A stretch of DNA of 64,000 nucleotides from Alphaproteobacteria bacterium (GTDB lineage: Bacteria; Pseudomonadota; Alphaproteobacteria; Rhodobacterales; Rhodobacteraceae). The stretch is taken from NCBI GenBank assembly GCA_030433335.1, contig JAUILL010000002.1:62001-126000 (forward strand), in the 5' to 3' direction. The translations under genes were made by a program, and so were the position numbers. The notes below the pieces were generated by a model. It did no database searches. It had not been told where the DNA came from and saw only the letters and a list, made by a program, of their open reading frames with translations. This document shows positions 1-8,743 of this stretch, one piece after another. Numbering within the stretch: position 1 is the first letter of the stretch; every line of letters starts with the position of its first letter.

Positions 1-323
1 CCCCGGAAGAGGCGCTGCAGACCATGGAACGTGACGAAATTGCGCTGCTGGATTGTGCGACAATGTGGCTAACAAATCATCTTTTGACGGACTCAGATCT
101 CGCTCAAGCGCAGCGGGCGCTCTTCGCCGGTCTGGCCGAAGCGCCTGGCCGTGTGGTCATCGTCAGCAACGAGGTCGGAGCAGGCATCGTGCCCGACAAT
201 GCGCTCGCCCGCCGGTTCAGAGAGGCGCAGGGTCGCCTGAACCGCGACATTGCGGAACGCGCAGACCTGGTTGTCGCCGTCATGGCCGGTCTTCCGCTTG
301 CACTCAAAGGCGAGCTGCCGTGA
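1..323 (+). CDS. cobU: Adenosylcobinamide kinase / adenosylcobinamide-phosphate guanylyltransferase, 3' part
   Basis: Late cobalamin biosynthesis enzyme that phosphorylates adenosylcobinamide and then transfers GMP to it. The gene is cut by the window start. The open frame runs from base 3 without a stop, and the ATG at 24 in the ORF track is internal. The visible part carries the family strings LLDCATMWLTN, VVIVSNEVGAGIVP and the C-terminal RFREAQGRLNRDIAERAD with VMAGLP near the end, as expected for CobU/CobP. Its TGA overlaps the GTG of the next gene (GTGA), suggesting translational coupling. The kinase P-loop would lie upstream, outside the window. Confidence 0.93.
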   Translation, partial: PEEALQTMERDEIALLDCATMWLTNHLLTDSDLAQAQRALFAGLAEAPGRVVIVSNEVGAGIVPDNALARRFREAQGRLNRDIAERADLVVAVMAGLPLALKGELP

Positions 324-892
324 GCCAGCTTTATCTTGTGCGGCACGGTCCGACACACGTGAAAACTCTAATTGGATGGACGGATGTGGCTGCGGACCTC
401 TCGGATACGGCCGCACTCGCCCGTCTTGGCAAGGCTCTGCCGGAAGATGCGGTTGTGGTGTCGTCCGATCTCGCCCGCGCCGCCTCCACTGCAGATGCCA
501 TTCAAGGCAGCCGCGTCCGCCTTCCCCATGACCCTCGGCTCCGCGAAATACACATGGGCGATTGGGAGGGCCGCTCTTGGCAAGACGTCGATGCAGAATA
601 TGGCGATTGGCTGCGGCGGTACTACGAACAGCCCGGTGACATCGCTCCGCCTGCGGGCGAAAGCTGGAACACCCTGAGCGCACGTGTCTGGGAGGCGCTG
701 GAAGCTCTGCTGTCTCAGCACCAGTGTGTGGTTGCCGTCGCCCACATGGGGCCGATCCTTTGCATGGTCCAGCGCGCCCAAGGCATCTCCGCCTACGACG
801 CTTTGGGGCATGCGATTGCGCCGCTCTCCATAACTCAGATCAATTTCAGCCCAACCGGGGCTTATGTCCCTGTCATCAGCCACCTTCCCTAA
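320..892 (+). CDS. Histidine phosphatase family protein (phosphoglycerate mutase-like)
   Basis: A 190-residue histidine phosphatase. The phosphoacceptor motif LVRHGPT has His9, the second histidine is H142 in VAVAHMGP, and the SSDLARAASTA and LREIHMGDWEG segments are typical of the branch. The start is taken as GTG 320 because it overlaps the cobU stop and places RHG at the usual N-terminal position; the longer ORF from 53 is an extension inside cobU. Coupling to cobU makes an alpha-ribazole-phosphate phosphatase (CobC) role plausible, but sequence alone cannot separate this from other small-molecule phosphatases. Confidence 0.88.
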   Translation: MSQLYLVRHGPTHVKTLIGWTDVAADLSDTAALARLGKALPEDAVVVSSDLARAASTADAIQGSRVRLPHDPRLREIHMGDWEGRSWQDVDAEYGDWLRRYYEQPGDIAPPAGESWNTLSARVWEALEALLSQHQCVVAVAHMGPILCMVQRAQGISAYDALGHAIAPLSITQINFSPTGAYVPVISHLP

Positions 893-952
893 CGCCTTAA
901 CCCTTTAGCAACCCTGTTCGCGCTACCCAAATCGCAGCAGGAGACAGTCAAA

Positions 953-2476
953 GTGGTCGCAAAGACATACACAGTCGCATTCGATGGCGTCACCGCCCGG
1001 CAAGTAGAAGTTCAGTGCACACTTACGGCCGGCCTACCGTCCTTTTCGGTCGTCGGCCTGCCTGACAAAGCCGTCTCGGAGGCCAAAGAGCGTGTCCGCG
1101 CCACACTCGAGTCTCTGACGATCGCCCTGCCCTCCAAGAAAATCACGATCAATCTGTCGCCGGCTGACCTCCCCAAAGAAGGGTCGCACTTCGACCTGCC
1201 TATCGCCATCGCTTTGCTTGCGGCAATCGAGGCTATTCCCCCAGATCAAGCCGAAGGTCTGGTCTCGCTTGGGGAACTGTCACTTGATGGCCGCCTGATC
1301 GAAGTCGCCGGAGCGCTGCCCGCAGCAATGTGCGCGGCCTCCGAGGATCGGGCATTGCTGTGCCCTGCAGCATCGGGCCCAGAGGCCGCATGGGTCGGGG
1401 ATTGTTCTGTTTATGCAGCGCAGGACATGGCTGCGGTTCTACGGCATTTCGCAGGCCAAACTCCGATGGAAGTGGCGGAACCCGGCACAGTAACCCGAAG
1501 CGCGCACCAAGGCTGCATGCGCGAAATTCGCGGCCAAGAGCGCGCCAAACGCGCCCTCGAAATCGCCGCGGCGGGCGGGCACCACCTTTTCCTCATGGGA
1601 ACGCCGGGGTCAGGGAAATCCATGCTGGCGGCGCGACTACCCGGAATTCTGCCCCCCCTTGATGCCAGTGAAGCCCTCGAGACCAGCATGGTCCACTCCA
1701 TTGCAGGGCTACTAAAAAATGGCGGCATCACTCGAGATCGTCCTTTCAGAACGCCCCATCACACCGCCTCCGTCGCGGCTGTGGCCGGCGGCGGCAAAGG
1801 CGCGAAACCTGGCGAAATCAGCCTTGCCCATAACGGGGTACTCTTTCTCGACGAACTTCCGGAATATCCACGAAATGTTCTTGAGACCCTGAGACAACCG
1901 ATAGAAACGGGACGTATCATGGTCGCGCGGGCGAACGCGCATGTCGAATACCCATGCAGGTTTATGCTGATCGCAGCCGCAAACCCTTGCCGCTGCGGGT
2001 ATTTAACCGACCCCGCACAAGCCTGTGCTCGGGTTCCTAAATGCGGTCAGGACTACCTCTCCAAAGTCAGCGGTCCGTTGATGGATCGCTTTGACATGCG
2101 CCTTGAAGTACCACCTGTCAGCTTTCAGGATCTTGATCTGCCGCCGAGTGGGCCCACGAGCGCCGAAATCGCACACAGAGTAGCCGAAACGCGCGCGATC
2201 CAATCGGTGCGCTACGCCCAAAACCCAAAGGTTCGCACAAATGCCGACTGCAACGGTTCAGAAATCCTGAAGGTGGCAACTCCGGATCCCGAAGGGCGCG
2301 CACTTCTAGAGCGCGTGGCGGACCGCATGGGCTTGACCGCACGCGGTTACCACAGAGTGCTCAGGGTCGCACGAACCATCGCCGATTTGGAGCAGAGCGA
2401 TAAAGTTGCGCGTCACCACATTGCAGAGGCGATCAGCTACCGGCTGACCATGTCTTCCGGTAGCCAACTGGGCTGA
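953..2476 (+). CDS. comM: YifB/ComM family Mg-chelatase-like AAA+ ATPase
   Basis: A 507-residue AAA+ protein of the ComM/YifB family. ComM proteins are hexameric helicases that promote branch migration during natural transformation and are widespread beyond competent species. Domains: N-terminal Lon-protease-like fold (about 1-170), AAA+ core with Walker A GTPGSGKS (216-223) and Walker B FLDELPEY, the NPCRCGY insertion, and a C-terminal helical Mg-chelatase domain ending LTARGYHRVLRVARTIADLE. The start is GTG 953 behind AGGAGA at about 931. It converges on gshB with a 6-base gap. Confidence 0.95.
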   Translation: MVAKTYTVAFDGVTARQVEVQCTLTAGLPSFSVVGLPDKAVSEAKERVRATLESLTIALPSKKITINLSPADLPKEGSHFDLPIAIALLAAIEAIPPDQAEGLVSLGELSLDGRLIEVAGALPAAMCAASEDRALLCPAASGPEAAWVGDCSVYAAQDMAAVLRHFAGQTPMEVAEPGTVTRSAHQGCMREIRGQERAKRALEIAAAGGHHLFLMGTPGSGKSMLAARLPGILPPLDASEALETSMVHSIAGLLKNGGITRDRPFRTPHHTASVAAVAGGGKGAKPGEISLAHNGVLFLDELPEYPRNVLETLRQPIETGRIMVARANAHVEYPCRFMLIAAANPCRCGYLTDPAQACARVPKCGQDYLSKVSGPLMDRFDMRLEVPPVSFQDLDLPPSGPTSAEIAHRVAETRAIQSVRYAQNPKVRTNADCNGSEILKVATPDPEGRALLERVADRMGLTARGYHRVLRVARTIADLEQSDKVARHHIAEAISYRLTMSSGSQLG

Positions 2477-2482
2477 GATTCT

Positions 2483-3424
2483 TCAGCCGCGCTTTTCTTC
2501 GATCACCTGCCAGATTTTCTCTGCCACGTTGATCCCGTCGAAACGCTCCAACTCTTGAATTCCGGTTGGAGAAGTCACGTTGATCTCGGTCAGATAGTCG
2601 CCGATCACGTCAATCCCGACAAAGACCAGACCCTTCTCCTTGAGCGCTGGACCGATCGTTGCGCAGATTTCCAGATCCCGCTCAGTCAGAGCAACCTTCT
2701 CCGGCTTACCGCCGACATGCATGTTGCTCCGCGTCTCGCCCGCCGCAGGAACACGGTTGATGGCGCCCACAGGCTCACCATCGACTAGGATAACGCGCTT
2801 ATCGCCCTTGGACACGGCAGGCAGGAATTTCTGTGCAATCAGGGGCTCGCGCGAAAAACCGGTGAAGGTTTCAAACAGCGAATCAAGGTTCCTGTCGTCT
2901 TTAGTTAGCTTGAAAACGCCAGCGCCACCGTTTCCATACAGAGGCTTAACAATCACATCCCCGTGGTCTTCTTTGAACGCCTTCAGCGCCTCCAGATTTC
3001 GGGCGATTGCAGTCGGTGGCGTCAACTCAGGGAAATCTAGCACCATAAGTTTTTCAGGACAGTTTCTGACCCAAAAAGGATCATTCACAACCAGCGTGTC
3101 TTCGCGGATCCGGTCCAGCAAGTGAGTCGTCGTGATGTAGTGCATGTCGAAAGGCGGATCCTGTCGCAGCCAGACGACATCCATGTCTGTCAGCGGCATG
3201 ACAACCGGAGAACCGAGTTCGAAGTGATCACCTTCAACCCGTCGAACTTTCAACGTGGCCATCTCTGCGTACACCACGCCCTCACGATAGAACATCTGAT
3301 CGGGCAGGTAGTAGTAGAGCTCATGTCCACGCGCCTGCGCTTCTTCGGCCAACCGGAAGGTGCTGTCTGCGTTGATATTTACAGGACCAATCGGGTCCAT
3401 CTGGAATGCAACTTTCAGCACCAT
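2483..3424 (-). CDS. gshB: Glutathione synthetase
   Basis: ATP-grasp enzyme that joins gamma-glutamylcysteine and glycine to form glutathione in the cytosol. At 313 residues it is the usual length for the proteobacterial family. Recognisable segments are [20 protein letters not shown] at the N-terminus, [11 protein letters not shown], the ATP-grasp [12 protein letters not shown], and the C-terminal [21 protein letters not shown] that coordinates metal and substrate. ATG 3424 follows a strong AAGGAGAGG. The gene lies downstream of rsmI and yraN on the same strand with a 61-base gap and could be read from the same transcript. Confidence 0.96.
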   Translation of the reverse strand: MVLKVAFQMDPIGPVNINADSTFRLAEEAQARGHELYYYLPDQMFYREGVVYAEMATLKVRRVEGDHFELGSPVVMPLTDMDVVWLRQDPPFDMHYITTTHLLDRIREDTLVVNDPFWVRNCPEKLMVLDFPELTPPTAIARNLEALKAFKEDHGDVIVKPLYGNGGAGVFKLTKDDRNLDSLFETFTGFSREPLIAQKFLPAVSKGDKRVILVDGEPVGAINRVPAAGETRSNMHVGGKPEKVALTERDLEICATIGPALKEKGLVFVGIDVIGDYLTEINVTSPTGIQELERFDGINVAEKIWQVIEEKRG

Positions 3425-3485
3425 CGCGCCTCTCCTTCTTGAATGCGCTTCATAGATGGCGCGGGAGAACCGTTACTGCAATGGG

Positions 3486-3842
3486 TCAAGCCGCCATTAG
3501 GGCATTTTCCAGAATCTCGATGCGACCGCTTTGGTCCATCAGCGCTACGTCCAAACGCATATCGACATTTGTGCGACCGTGGCGCTGCGCTGCAAATTCT
3601 TCGGCAGCCCGCATCAACCGGTTTTGCTGGCGCACACCGAGCGATGCGGCGGCACGAGTGTGCGTCTTTGACGCCTTCACTTCGACAAAGACAAGACCGG
3701 CCGATCCTTCTGCAACGATATCTATTTCACCAGACTTCCCGCGCCACCGTCTGGCGAGAATACGATGACCAGTGGACTGGTATTCCAAGGCAACGCTCTC
3801 TTCTGCAGAAAAACCAGCGAGGTATGATCGTTGTCCGCTCAC
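3486..3842 (-). CDS. YraN family protein (UPF0102), predicted nuclease fold
   Basis: A 118-residue member of the YraN/UPF0102 family, which has a restriction-endonuclease-like fold and no settled function. Family signatures seen are the GHRILARRWRGKSGEIDIVA block and FVEVKAS, together giving the D-E-K set of a PD-(D/E)XK fold, then LDVALMD. The GTG start overlaps the rsmI stop as GTGA. The rsmI-lpoA-yraN neighbourhood matches the order in many proteobacteria including E. coli, which supports the assignment. Confidence 0.9.
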   Translation of the reverse strand: MSGQRSYLAGFSAEESVALEYQSTGHRILARRWRGKSGEIDIVAEGSAGLVFVEVKASKTHTRAAASLGVRQQNRLMRAAEEFAAQRHGRTNVDMRLDVALMDQSGRIEILENALMAA

Positions 3843-4714
3843 GCGTCTTCCTTTCCGATTTTTAGTGCCAACTGATACACCTGTCGACGCGGCAGAGCAT
3901 TTGCCTGGGCAATCGCATCGCTCGCGTCTTTTACCGACATACGGGAAAGTGCATCACGAAGCTGCTCTTCAATGCTTTCTTGGTTAACGCTCGCTGTCTC
4001 TTGCCTTCCAATCAAGACGACGATTTCGCCTTTCAGCTGGCGCGATGCCAAAATATTGCGAACTTCGCCAAGCGTACCTCGAAGCACTTCTTCGAACTTT
4101 TTTGTGAGTTCTCGACAGACAGCCACTTCGCGCTCCGCGCCCAAAACCTCGGCCGCATCCGCGATCATCGCGCTGATCCGTTTGGGCGATTCGTAAAAGA
4201 CCAGCGTTGCGGGGATCTGTCCCAATTCGATGAGCGCCGCTTTGCGTTGGGATTTGGTGTTGGCTAGAAATCCAGCAAAAAGAAACCTGTCTGTTGGCAG
4301 CCCCGCGATGGTCAGAGCCGTTAGCACCGCAGACGCTCCGGGAGCCGCATGGACAGGATACCCCTCACTGATGGCATCTTTCGACAATTGGAATCCGGGG
4401 TCAGCCACCAAAGGCGTTCCAGCTTCGGACGCATAGGCAACCGACTTTCCCTCGGCCAGCGCTTTCATCAGACGCGGCCGCGCTTGAGGTCCGTTATGAT
4501 CGTGATACGCGACCAACTGGCGGTCTCCAAGAGCAACTCCGTGGATCTCCATCAGGTGCCGCAATGTGCGCGTATCCTCGGCAGCCAGCACATCCGCAGA
4601 AGCCAGAATATCAAGAGCCCTCAGAGTGATATCCCGCGCTGTCCCGATCGGTGTTGCCACAAAATACAACCCAGCGGCGAGTTTTTCGATTTTTTGAATA
4701 CCCACTGGACCCAT
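3839..4714 (-). CDS. rsmI: 16S rRNA (cytidine(1402)-2'-O)-methyltransferase
   Basis: SAM-dependent enzyme that 2'-O-methylates C1402 in the ribosomal P-site. At 291 residues it has the tetrapyrrole-methylase fold: LYFVATPIGTARDITLRAL at the N-terminus, AAEDTRTLRHLM, SEAGTPLVADPG, GFLANTKSQRKAAL and VFYESPKRI are all characteristic. ATG 4714 has AGAGGA eight bases upstream; a GTG three codons in is an alternative. It is divergent from the LpoA-like gene, with about 70 bases for two promoters, and coupled to yraN by a GTGA overlap. Confidence 0.97.
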   Translation of the reverse strand: MGPVGIQKIEKLAAGLYFVATPIGTARDITLRALDILASADVLAAEDTRTLRHLMEIHGVALGDRQLVAYHDHNGPQARPRLMKALAEGKSVAYASEAGTPLVADPGFQLSKDAISEGYPVHAAPGASAVLTALTIAGLPTDRFLFAGFLANTKSQRKAALIELGQIPATLVFYESPKRISAMIADAAEVLGAEREVAVCRELTKKFEEVLRGTLGEVRNILASRQLKGEIVVLIGRQETASVNQESIEEQLRDALSRMSVKDASDAIAQANALPRRQVYQLALKIGKEDA

Positions 4715-4783
4715 CCCCTTTGTCCTCTATGATCCGCCCCAGCAACCTGCTCTGTGGTCATTGTGTGTCAGGGGGAATCCGAA

Positions 4784-5968
4784 GTGGCAATCATCAAGTT
4801 TTTAGCGCAGGCCCGCAAGGCCGTGAAATGGGCAGCTTTTCCTGCCTCCATCCTTGCTCTGGCTGCGTGTGAGCCTGTGGGCCCCGGATCGTCGGGCGCA
4901 TCTGGGCCCCGCACCAGCGCGTCAGAGACCGTCAACGTCGCCTTGCTGGTTCCCAAAGGAACGGGCCAAGCAGGCGACGAGGTGATCTCGACAGCTCTCG
5001 AGAACGCGGCGCGCTTGGCGATTGCTGATTTGAATGGGGCACGCATTGATCTAACTGTGTACAGCACAGGCGGCAGTGCGGCAGGGGCGACCACCGCGAC
5101 CACGGCAGCGCTCAACAGCGGCGCAGACATCATTCTGGGGCCGGTATATGCCGACGCAGCCAACGCAGCGGGTGTTGTCGCCGCCCAGCGGAACGTGAAT
5201 GTCTTGGCTTTTTCGAACAACCGCACCATCGCGGGAAATAACGTCTTCGTCCTCGGCCCGCTCTTTGAAACCTCTGCGGCGCGCCTGATGAACTACGCGA
5301 AATCGCAGGGCAAGCAGTCGGTTGCAGGCATCTATGCGGATAACTTGGCCGGTCAGCTCGCGCGCCACGCTGTCGAAGGCGCGGCCAGCCGTGCCGGCGT
5401 GACAATCACCGGAAGTGTCGTGCATCCGTTCTCGCAACAGGGCATTGTCGATGCGATGCCCCAGATCAAGAACGCCGCACTCGCCGCAGACAGCGTCTTC
5501 CTGACCTCGACCACCGATGGGGCGCTGCCTCTCTTGACGCAGTTGATGCCCGAAAACAGCATTAGCTCGGCCGAGCACCAGTATATCAGCCTGACCCGTC
5601 TTGATATTCCGCCGCAAACTCTGGAACTGCCCGGCGTCCAAAACGCGTGGTTCGCAATTCCCGATCCGACGCGCACCATCCAGTTCAATGGCCGTTACCA
5701 AGCGGCCTATGGCTCGCCTGCGCACTCGATCGCTGGTCTGGCCTACGACGGAATCGCTGCCATTGGCGCACTGGTCGCTTCGAACCGCGGCAACGCGCTG
5801 AGTGCTCAAAGCCTCACACAGGCACAAGGTTTTGAAGGGGTGACCGGCATTTTCCGCCTGAATCCTGACGGAACCAATGATCGCGGTCTTGCTGTTGCAA
5901 CAATCCGCGATAAGCAGGTGGTCGTAATCGACGGCGCACCGCGCAGTTTCAGCGGTGCCGGGTTCTGA
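4784..5968 (+). CDS. Penicillin-binding protein activator (LpoA-like) lipoprotein
   Basis: A predicted lipoprotein of 394 residues with a periplasmic-binding-protein fold. Starting at GTG 4784 (GGGGG about 9 bases upstream), the signal peptide ends in the lipobox LALAAC; the track start at 4754 adds ten residues in front. NVALLVPKGTGQAG, ADIILGPVYADAANA and the Leu/Ile/Val-binding-like core match the Rhodobacteraceae proteins annotated as penicillin-binding protein activators. Divergent pairing with rsmI mirrors the rsmI-lpoA synteny of gammaproteobacteria. Activation of a specific penicillin-binding protein is inferred. glnD follows after 24 bases. Confidence 0.85.
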   Translation: MAIIKFLAQARKAVKWAAFPASILALAACEPVGPGSSGASGPRTSASETVNVALLVPKGTGQAGDEVISTALENAARLAIADLNGARIDLTVYSTGGSAAGATTATTAALNSGADIILGPVYADAANAAGVVAAQRNVNVLAFSNNRTIAGNNVFVLGPLFETSAARLMNYAKSQGKQSVAGIYADNLAGQLARHAVEGAASRAGVTITGSVVHPFSQQGIVDAMPQIKNAALAADSVFLTSTTDGALPLLTQLMPENSISSAEHQYISLTRLDIPPQTLELPGVQNAWFAIPDPTRTIQFNGRYQAAYGSPAHSIAGLAYDGIAAIGALVASNRGNALSAQSLTQAQGFEGVTGIFRLNPDGTNDRGLAVATIRDKQVVVIDGAPRSFSGAGF

Positions 5969-5992
5969 TCCGGCACCGGTTAAGGGAAAGAA

Positions 5993-8743
5993 ATGACGAA
6001 AGACCTGATTTGTCCGGCCGAAGTTATCTTCGACCGGGCAGCCATTGACCAAGCCATCGCAGCGGCATTCGAGGCTGCAGACGGCAACACTTCCGACTTC
6101 CGCACATCGTCGTTCAAGCTCCTGATGGAGGCCCAGAAACAGGGCCGCGCCGCAATCGCCGAGGGTTTGTCCAAGACCCCCTTTGCAGCGCGCGAAACGA
6201 CCCATGCCTACACCTATCTGACCGACAGCATCGTCATGGCTGTCCTGAAGATCGCGGCGCATTACATCCACCCCCTCTCCACCCCGACCGAAGGCGAAAA
6301 GCTGTCGGTTCTGGCCGTTGGCGGGTACGGGCGCGGGGATATGGCGCCTTTTTCCGACGTCGACCTGCTTTTCTTGACGCCCTACAAAATCACGCCGTGG
6401 GCTGAGAGCGTGATCGAAACCATGCTCTATCTGCTCTGGGATCTGCGGATGAAGGTCGGCCACGCCAGCCGCACCATCGCGGACTGCATCCGACTGGCAA
6501 AAGAGGATTTCACAATCCGCACGGCGCTGTTGGAACAGCGCTATCTGGCGGGTGACGCGCCTTTGGCCGACAAGCTCCACGACCGTCTGCGAGATGACCT
6601 GTTCAAATCGACTGGCCGCGAATTCATCGCCGCCAAACTCGAAGAGCGGGACGCCCGCCACGAAAAGCAAGGCGGCCAGCGCTATGTGGTTGAGCCGAAT
6701 GTCAAAGAAGGCAAAGGCGGCCTGCGCGACCTGCAATCCATGTTCTGGATCGCGAAGTACGTCCACGGTGTCGATGATGCGGCCGATCTGGTGCCACTGG
6801 GTGTTTTCACCCGCGAAGAATACCACATGCTGGTCCGTGCCGAGGATTTCCTTTGGGCCACGCGCTGTCATCTTCACTTGGTCACCAACCGTCCGACCGA
6901 ACAGCTGACCTTTGACCTGCAAGTCGAGGTGGCCGGACGCATGGGCTATGTGGACACCGGCGGCCGCCGCGGGGTCGAGCATTTTATGCAGGATTACTTC
7001 CGCCACGCGACCTCGGTTGGGGACCTCACTCGCATCTTCCTGACCTCGCTCGAGGCGAGCCACAACAAACCCGGCCCGTCGCTCGCGACGCTCTTCCGCC
7101 GCCGCAAGAAACTGCGTGACGGCTACAAAGAGATCCACAATCGCCTCGCCATTCAGGACGACAAGGCATTCTTGTCTGATCCCCTGAACTTCCTGCGTCT
7201 CTTTGACGAAGCGCTGCGCACCGGCCTGTTGATCCACCCCGACGCGATGCGTCTGGTCGTGGCGAACCTGAACCTGATCGACGACACCATGCGTTCCAGC
7301 AAAGAGGCGAATAAGATTTTCCTCGACCTGCTGCTAAAACGCGGTAACCCCGAGCGGGCCCTGCGCCGTATGAACGAGCTTGGTGTACTCGGGGCCTTCA
7401 TGCCCGAATTCGCGCCTATCGTCGCGATGATGCAGTTCAACATGTATCACAGCTACACCGTGGATGAGCACACCATCCAGTGCATCAGCCAAATGGCGCA
7501 GATCGAGCGGCAAGAACTGACGGAACCCCTGCCCCTCGCTTCTTCGATCTTCGAAGGCGGTGTGAACCGTAAAATCCTCTATGTGGCGATGCTGCTGCAC
7601 GACATCGGCAAGGGCCGCCCCGAAGATCACTCGATCCTTGGTGCTCAGATCGCCCGCCGTGTCGCCCCGCGCCTTGGCCTGAAGAAAGACGAATGCGAAA
7701 CCGTCGAGTGGCTGGTCCGCTACCACCTGCTCATGTCCGACGTCGCGCAAAAGCGGGACATTTCCGATCCGCGCACGGTCCGCGACTTTGCCAAGGTGGT
7801 GAAGAACCGCAAGCGTCTGGACCTGCTGACCATCCTGACCGTCTGCGATATCCGCGGCGTCGGCCCCGACACATGGAACAACTGGAAAGCCATGTTGCTG
7901 CGCCAACTCCACGCGGAAACCGCAAAGGCGCTTGAGCACGGCCTCGAAGAGATCAACCGCGAGACCCGTGGCAACGAGGCCCGCAAAGCCCTGCGTGAGG
8001 CGCTGCCCGATTGGAGCGAAGCAGCCTTCAAACGCGAGGCGAAACGGCACTATCCCCCTTATTGGACTGGTCTGCCCTCTCAGGCCCATGTGATCTTTGC
8101 GGAACTGTTGCAGGACATCCCCGACGATGAAATCCGCATCGACCTGAAGCCTGACACCGACCGCGACGCGACCCGTGCGTGCTTTGCCATGGCCGACCAT
8201 CCGGGCATCTTTGCCCGCCTCGCTGGCGCTCTGGCGCTGGTTGGTGCGAACGTGGTGGATGCGCGGACCTACACGTCCAAAGACGGCTACGCGACTGCCG
8301 TCTTCTGGGTGCAGGACGCCGAAGGCCATCCCTACGAGGAATCGCGCCTGTCCCGTCTGCGGTCTATGATCGACAAGACGCTCAAAGGCGAAGTTCTGGC
8401 TGGCCAAGCGCTCAAGGACAAAGACAAGTTCAAGAAGCGCGAGAAAGCGTTCCGCGTACCGACCCACATCACATTCGACAACGAAGGGTCCGAGATCTAC
8501 ACGATCATCGAGGTCGACACCCGTGACCGCCCCGGTTTGCTCTATGACCTGTCGCGGACGCTCTCGAATGCGAACGTCTATATCAGCAGCGCGGTTATCG
8601 CTACTTATGGCGAACAGGTGGTCGACTCCTTCTACGTCAAAGACATGTTCGGCCTGAAATTCCATTCGGCCAGCAAACGCGAAGGGCTGGAAAAGAAACT
8701 GCGTGAAGCCATCGACAAGGGCGTTGAAAGGGCAATTGCGTGA
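5993..8743 (+). CDS. glnD: [Protein-PII] uridylyltransferase / uridylyl-removing enzyme
   Basis: Nitrogen sensor that uridylylates PII proteins when glutamine is low and removes UMP when glutamine is high. The 916-residue protein has the full architecture: a nucleotidyltransferase domain with VGGYGRGDMAPFSDVDLLFL, a GlnD linker with KEGKGGLRDLQ, an HD domain with AMLLHDIGKG, and two C-terminal ACT domains (around FAMADHPGIFARLAGAL and DTRDRPGLLYDLSRTL) that bind glutamine. Its TGA overlaps the GTG of murJ (GTGA), so the two are probably co-translated. Confidence 0.98.
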   Translation: MTKDLICPAEVIFDRAAIDQAIAAAFEAADGNTSDFRTSSFKLLMEAQKQGRAAIAEGLSKTPFAARETTHAYTYLTDSIVMAVLKIAAHYIHPLSTPTEGEKLSVLAVGGYGRGDMAPFSDVDLLFLTPYKITPWAESVIETMLYLLWDLRMKVGHASRTIADCIRLAKEDFTIRTALLEQRYLAGDAPLADKLHDRLRDDLFKSTGREFIAAKLEERDARHEKQGGQRYVVEPNVKEGKGGLRDLQSMFWIAKYVHGVDDAADLVPLGVFTREEYHMLVRAEDFLWATRCHLHLVTNRPTEQLTFDLQVEVAGRMGYVDTGGRRGVEHFMQDYFRHATSVGDLTRIFLTSLEASHNKPGPSLATLFRRRKKLRDGYKEIHNRLAIQDDKAFLSDPLNFLRLFDEALRTGLLIHPDAMRLVVANLNLIDDTMRSSKEANKIFLDLLLKRGNPERALRRMNELGVLGAFMPEFAPIVAMMQFNMYHSYTVDEHTIQCISQMAQIERQELTEPLPLASSIFEGGVNRKILYVAMLLHDIGKGRPEDHSILGAQIARRVAPRLGLKKDECETVEWLVRYHLLMSDVAQKRDISDPRTVRDFAKVVKNRKRLDLLTILTVCDIRGVGPDTWNNWKAMLLRQLHAETAKALEHGLEEINRETRGNEARKALREALPDWSEAAFKREAKRHYPPYWTGLPSQAHVIFAELLQDIPDDEIRIDLKPDTDRDATRACFAMADHPGIFARLAGALALVGANVVDARTYTSKDGYATAVFWVQDAEGHPYEESRLSRLRSMIDKTLKGEVLAGQALKDKDKFKKREKAFRVPTHITFDNEGSEIYTIIEVDTRDRPGLLYDLSRTLSNANVYISSAVIATYGEQVVDSFYVKDMFGLKFHSASKREGLEKKLREAIDKGVERAIA

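Noticed and set aside
5051-7237. 728-residue minus-strand frame opposite the LpoA-like gene and glnD
   Set aside because: Overlaps two well supported plus-strand genes and has no recognisable domains.
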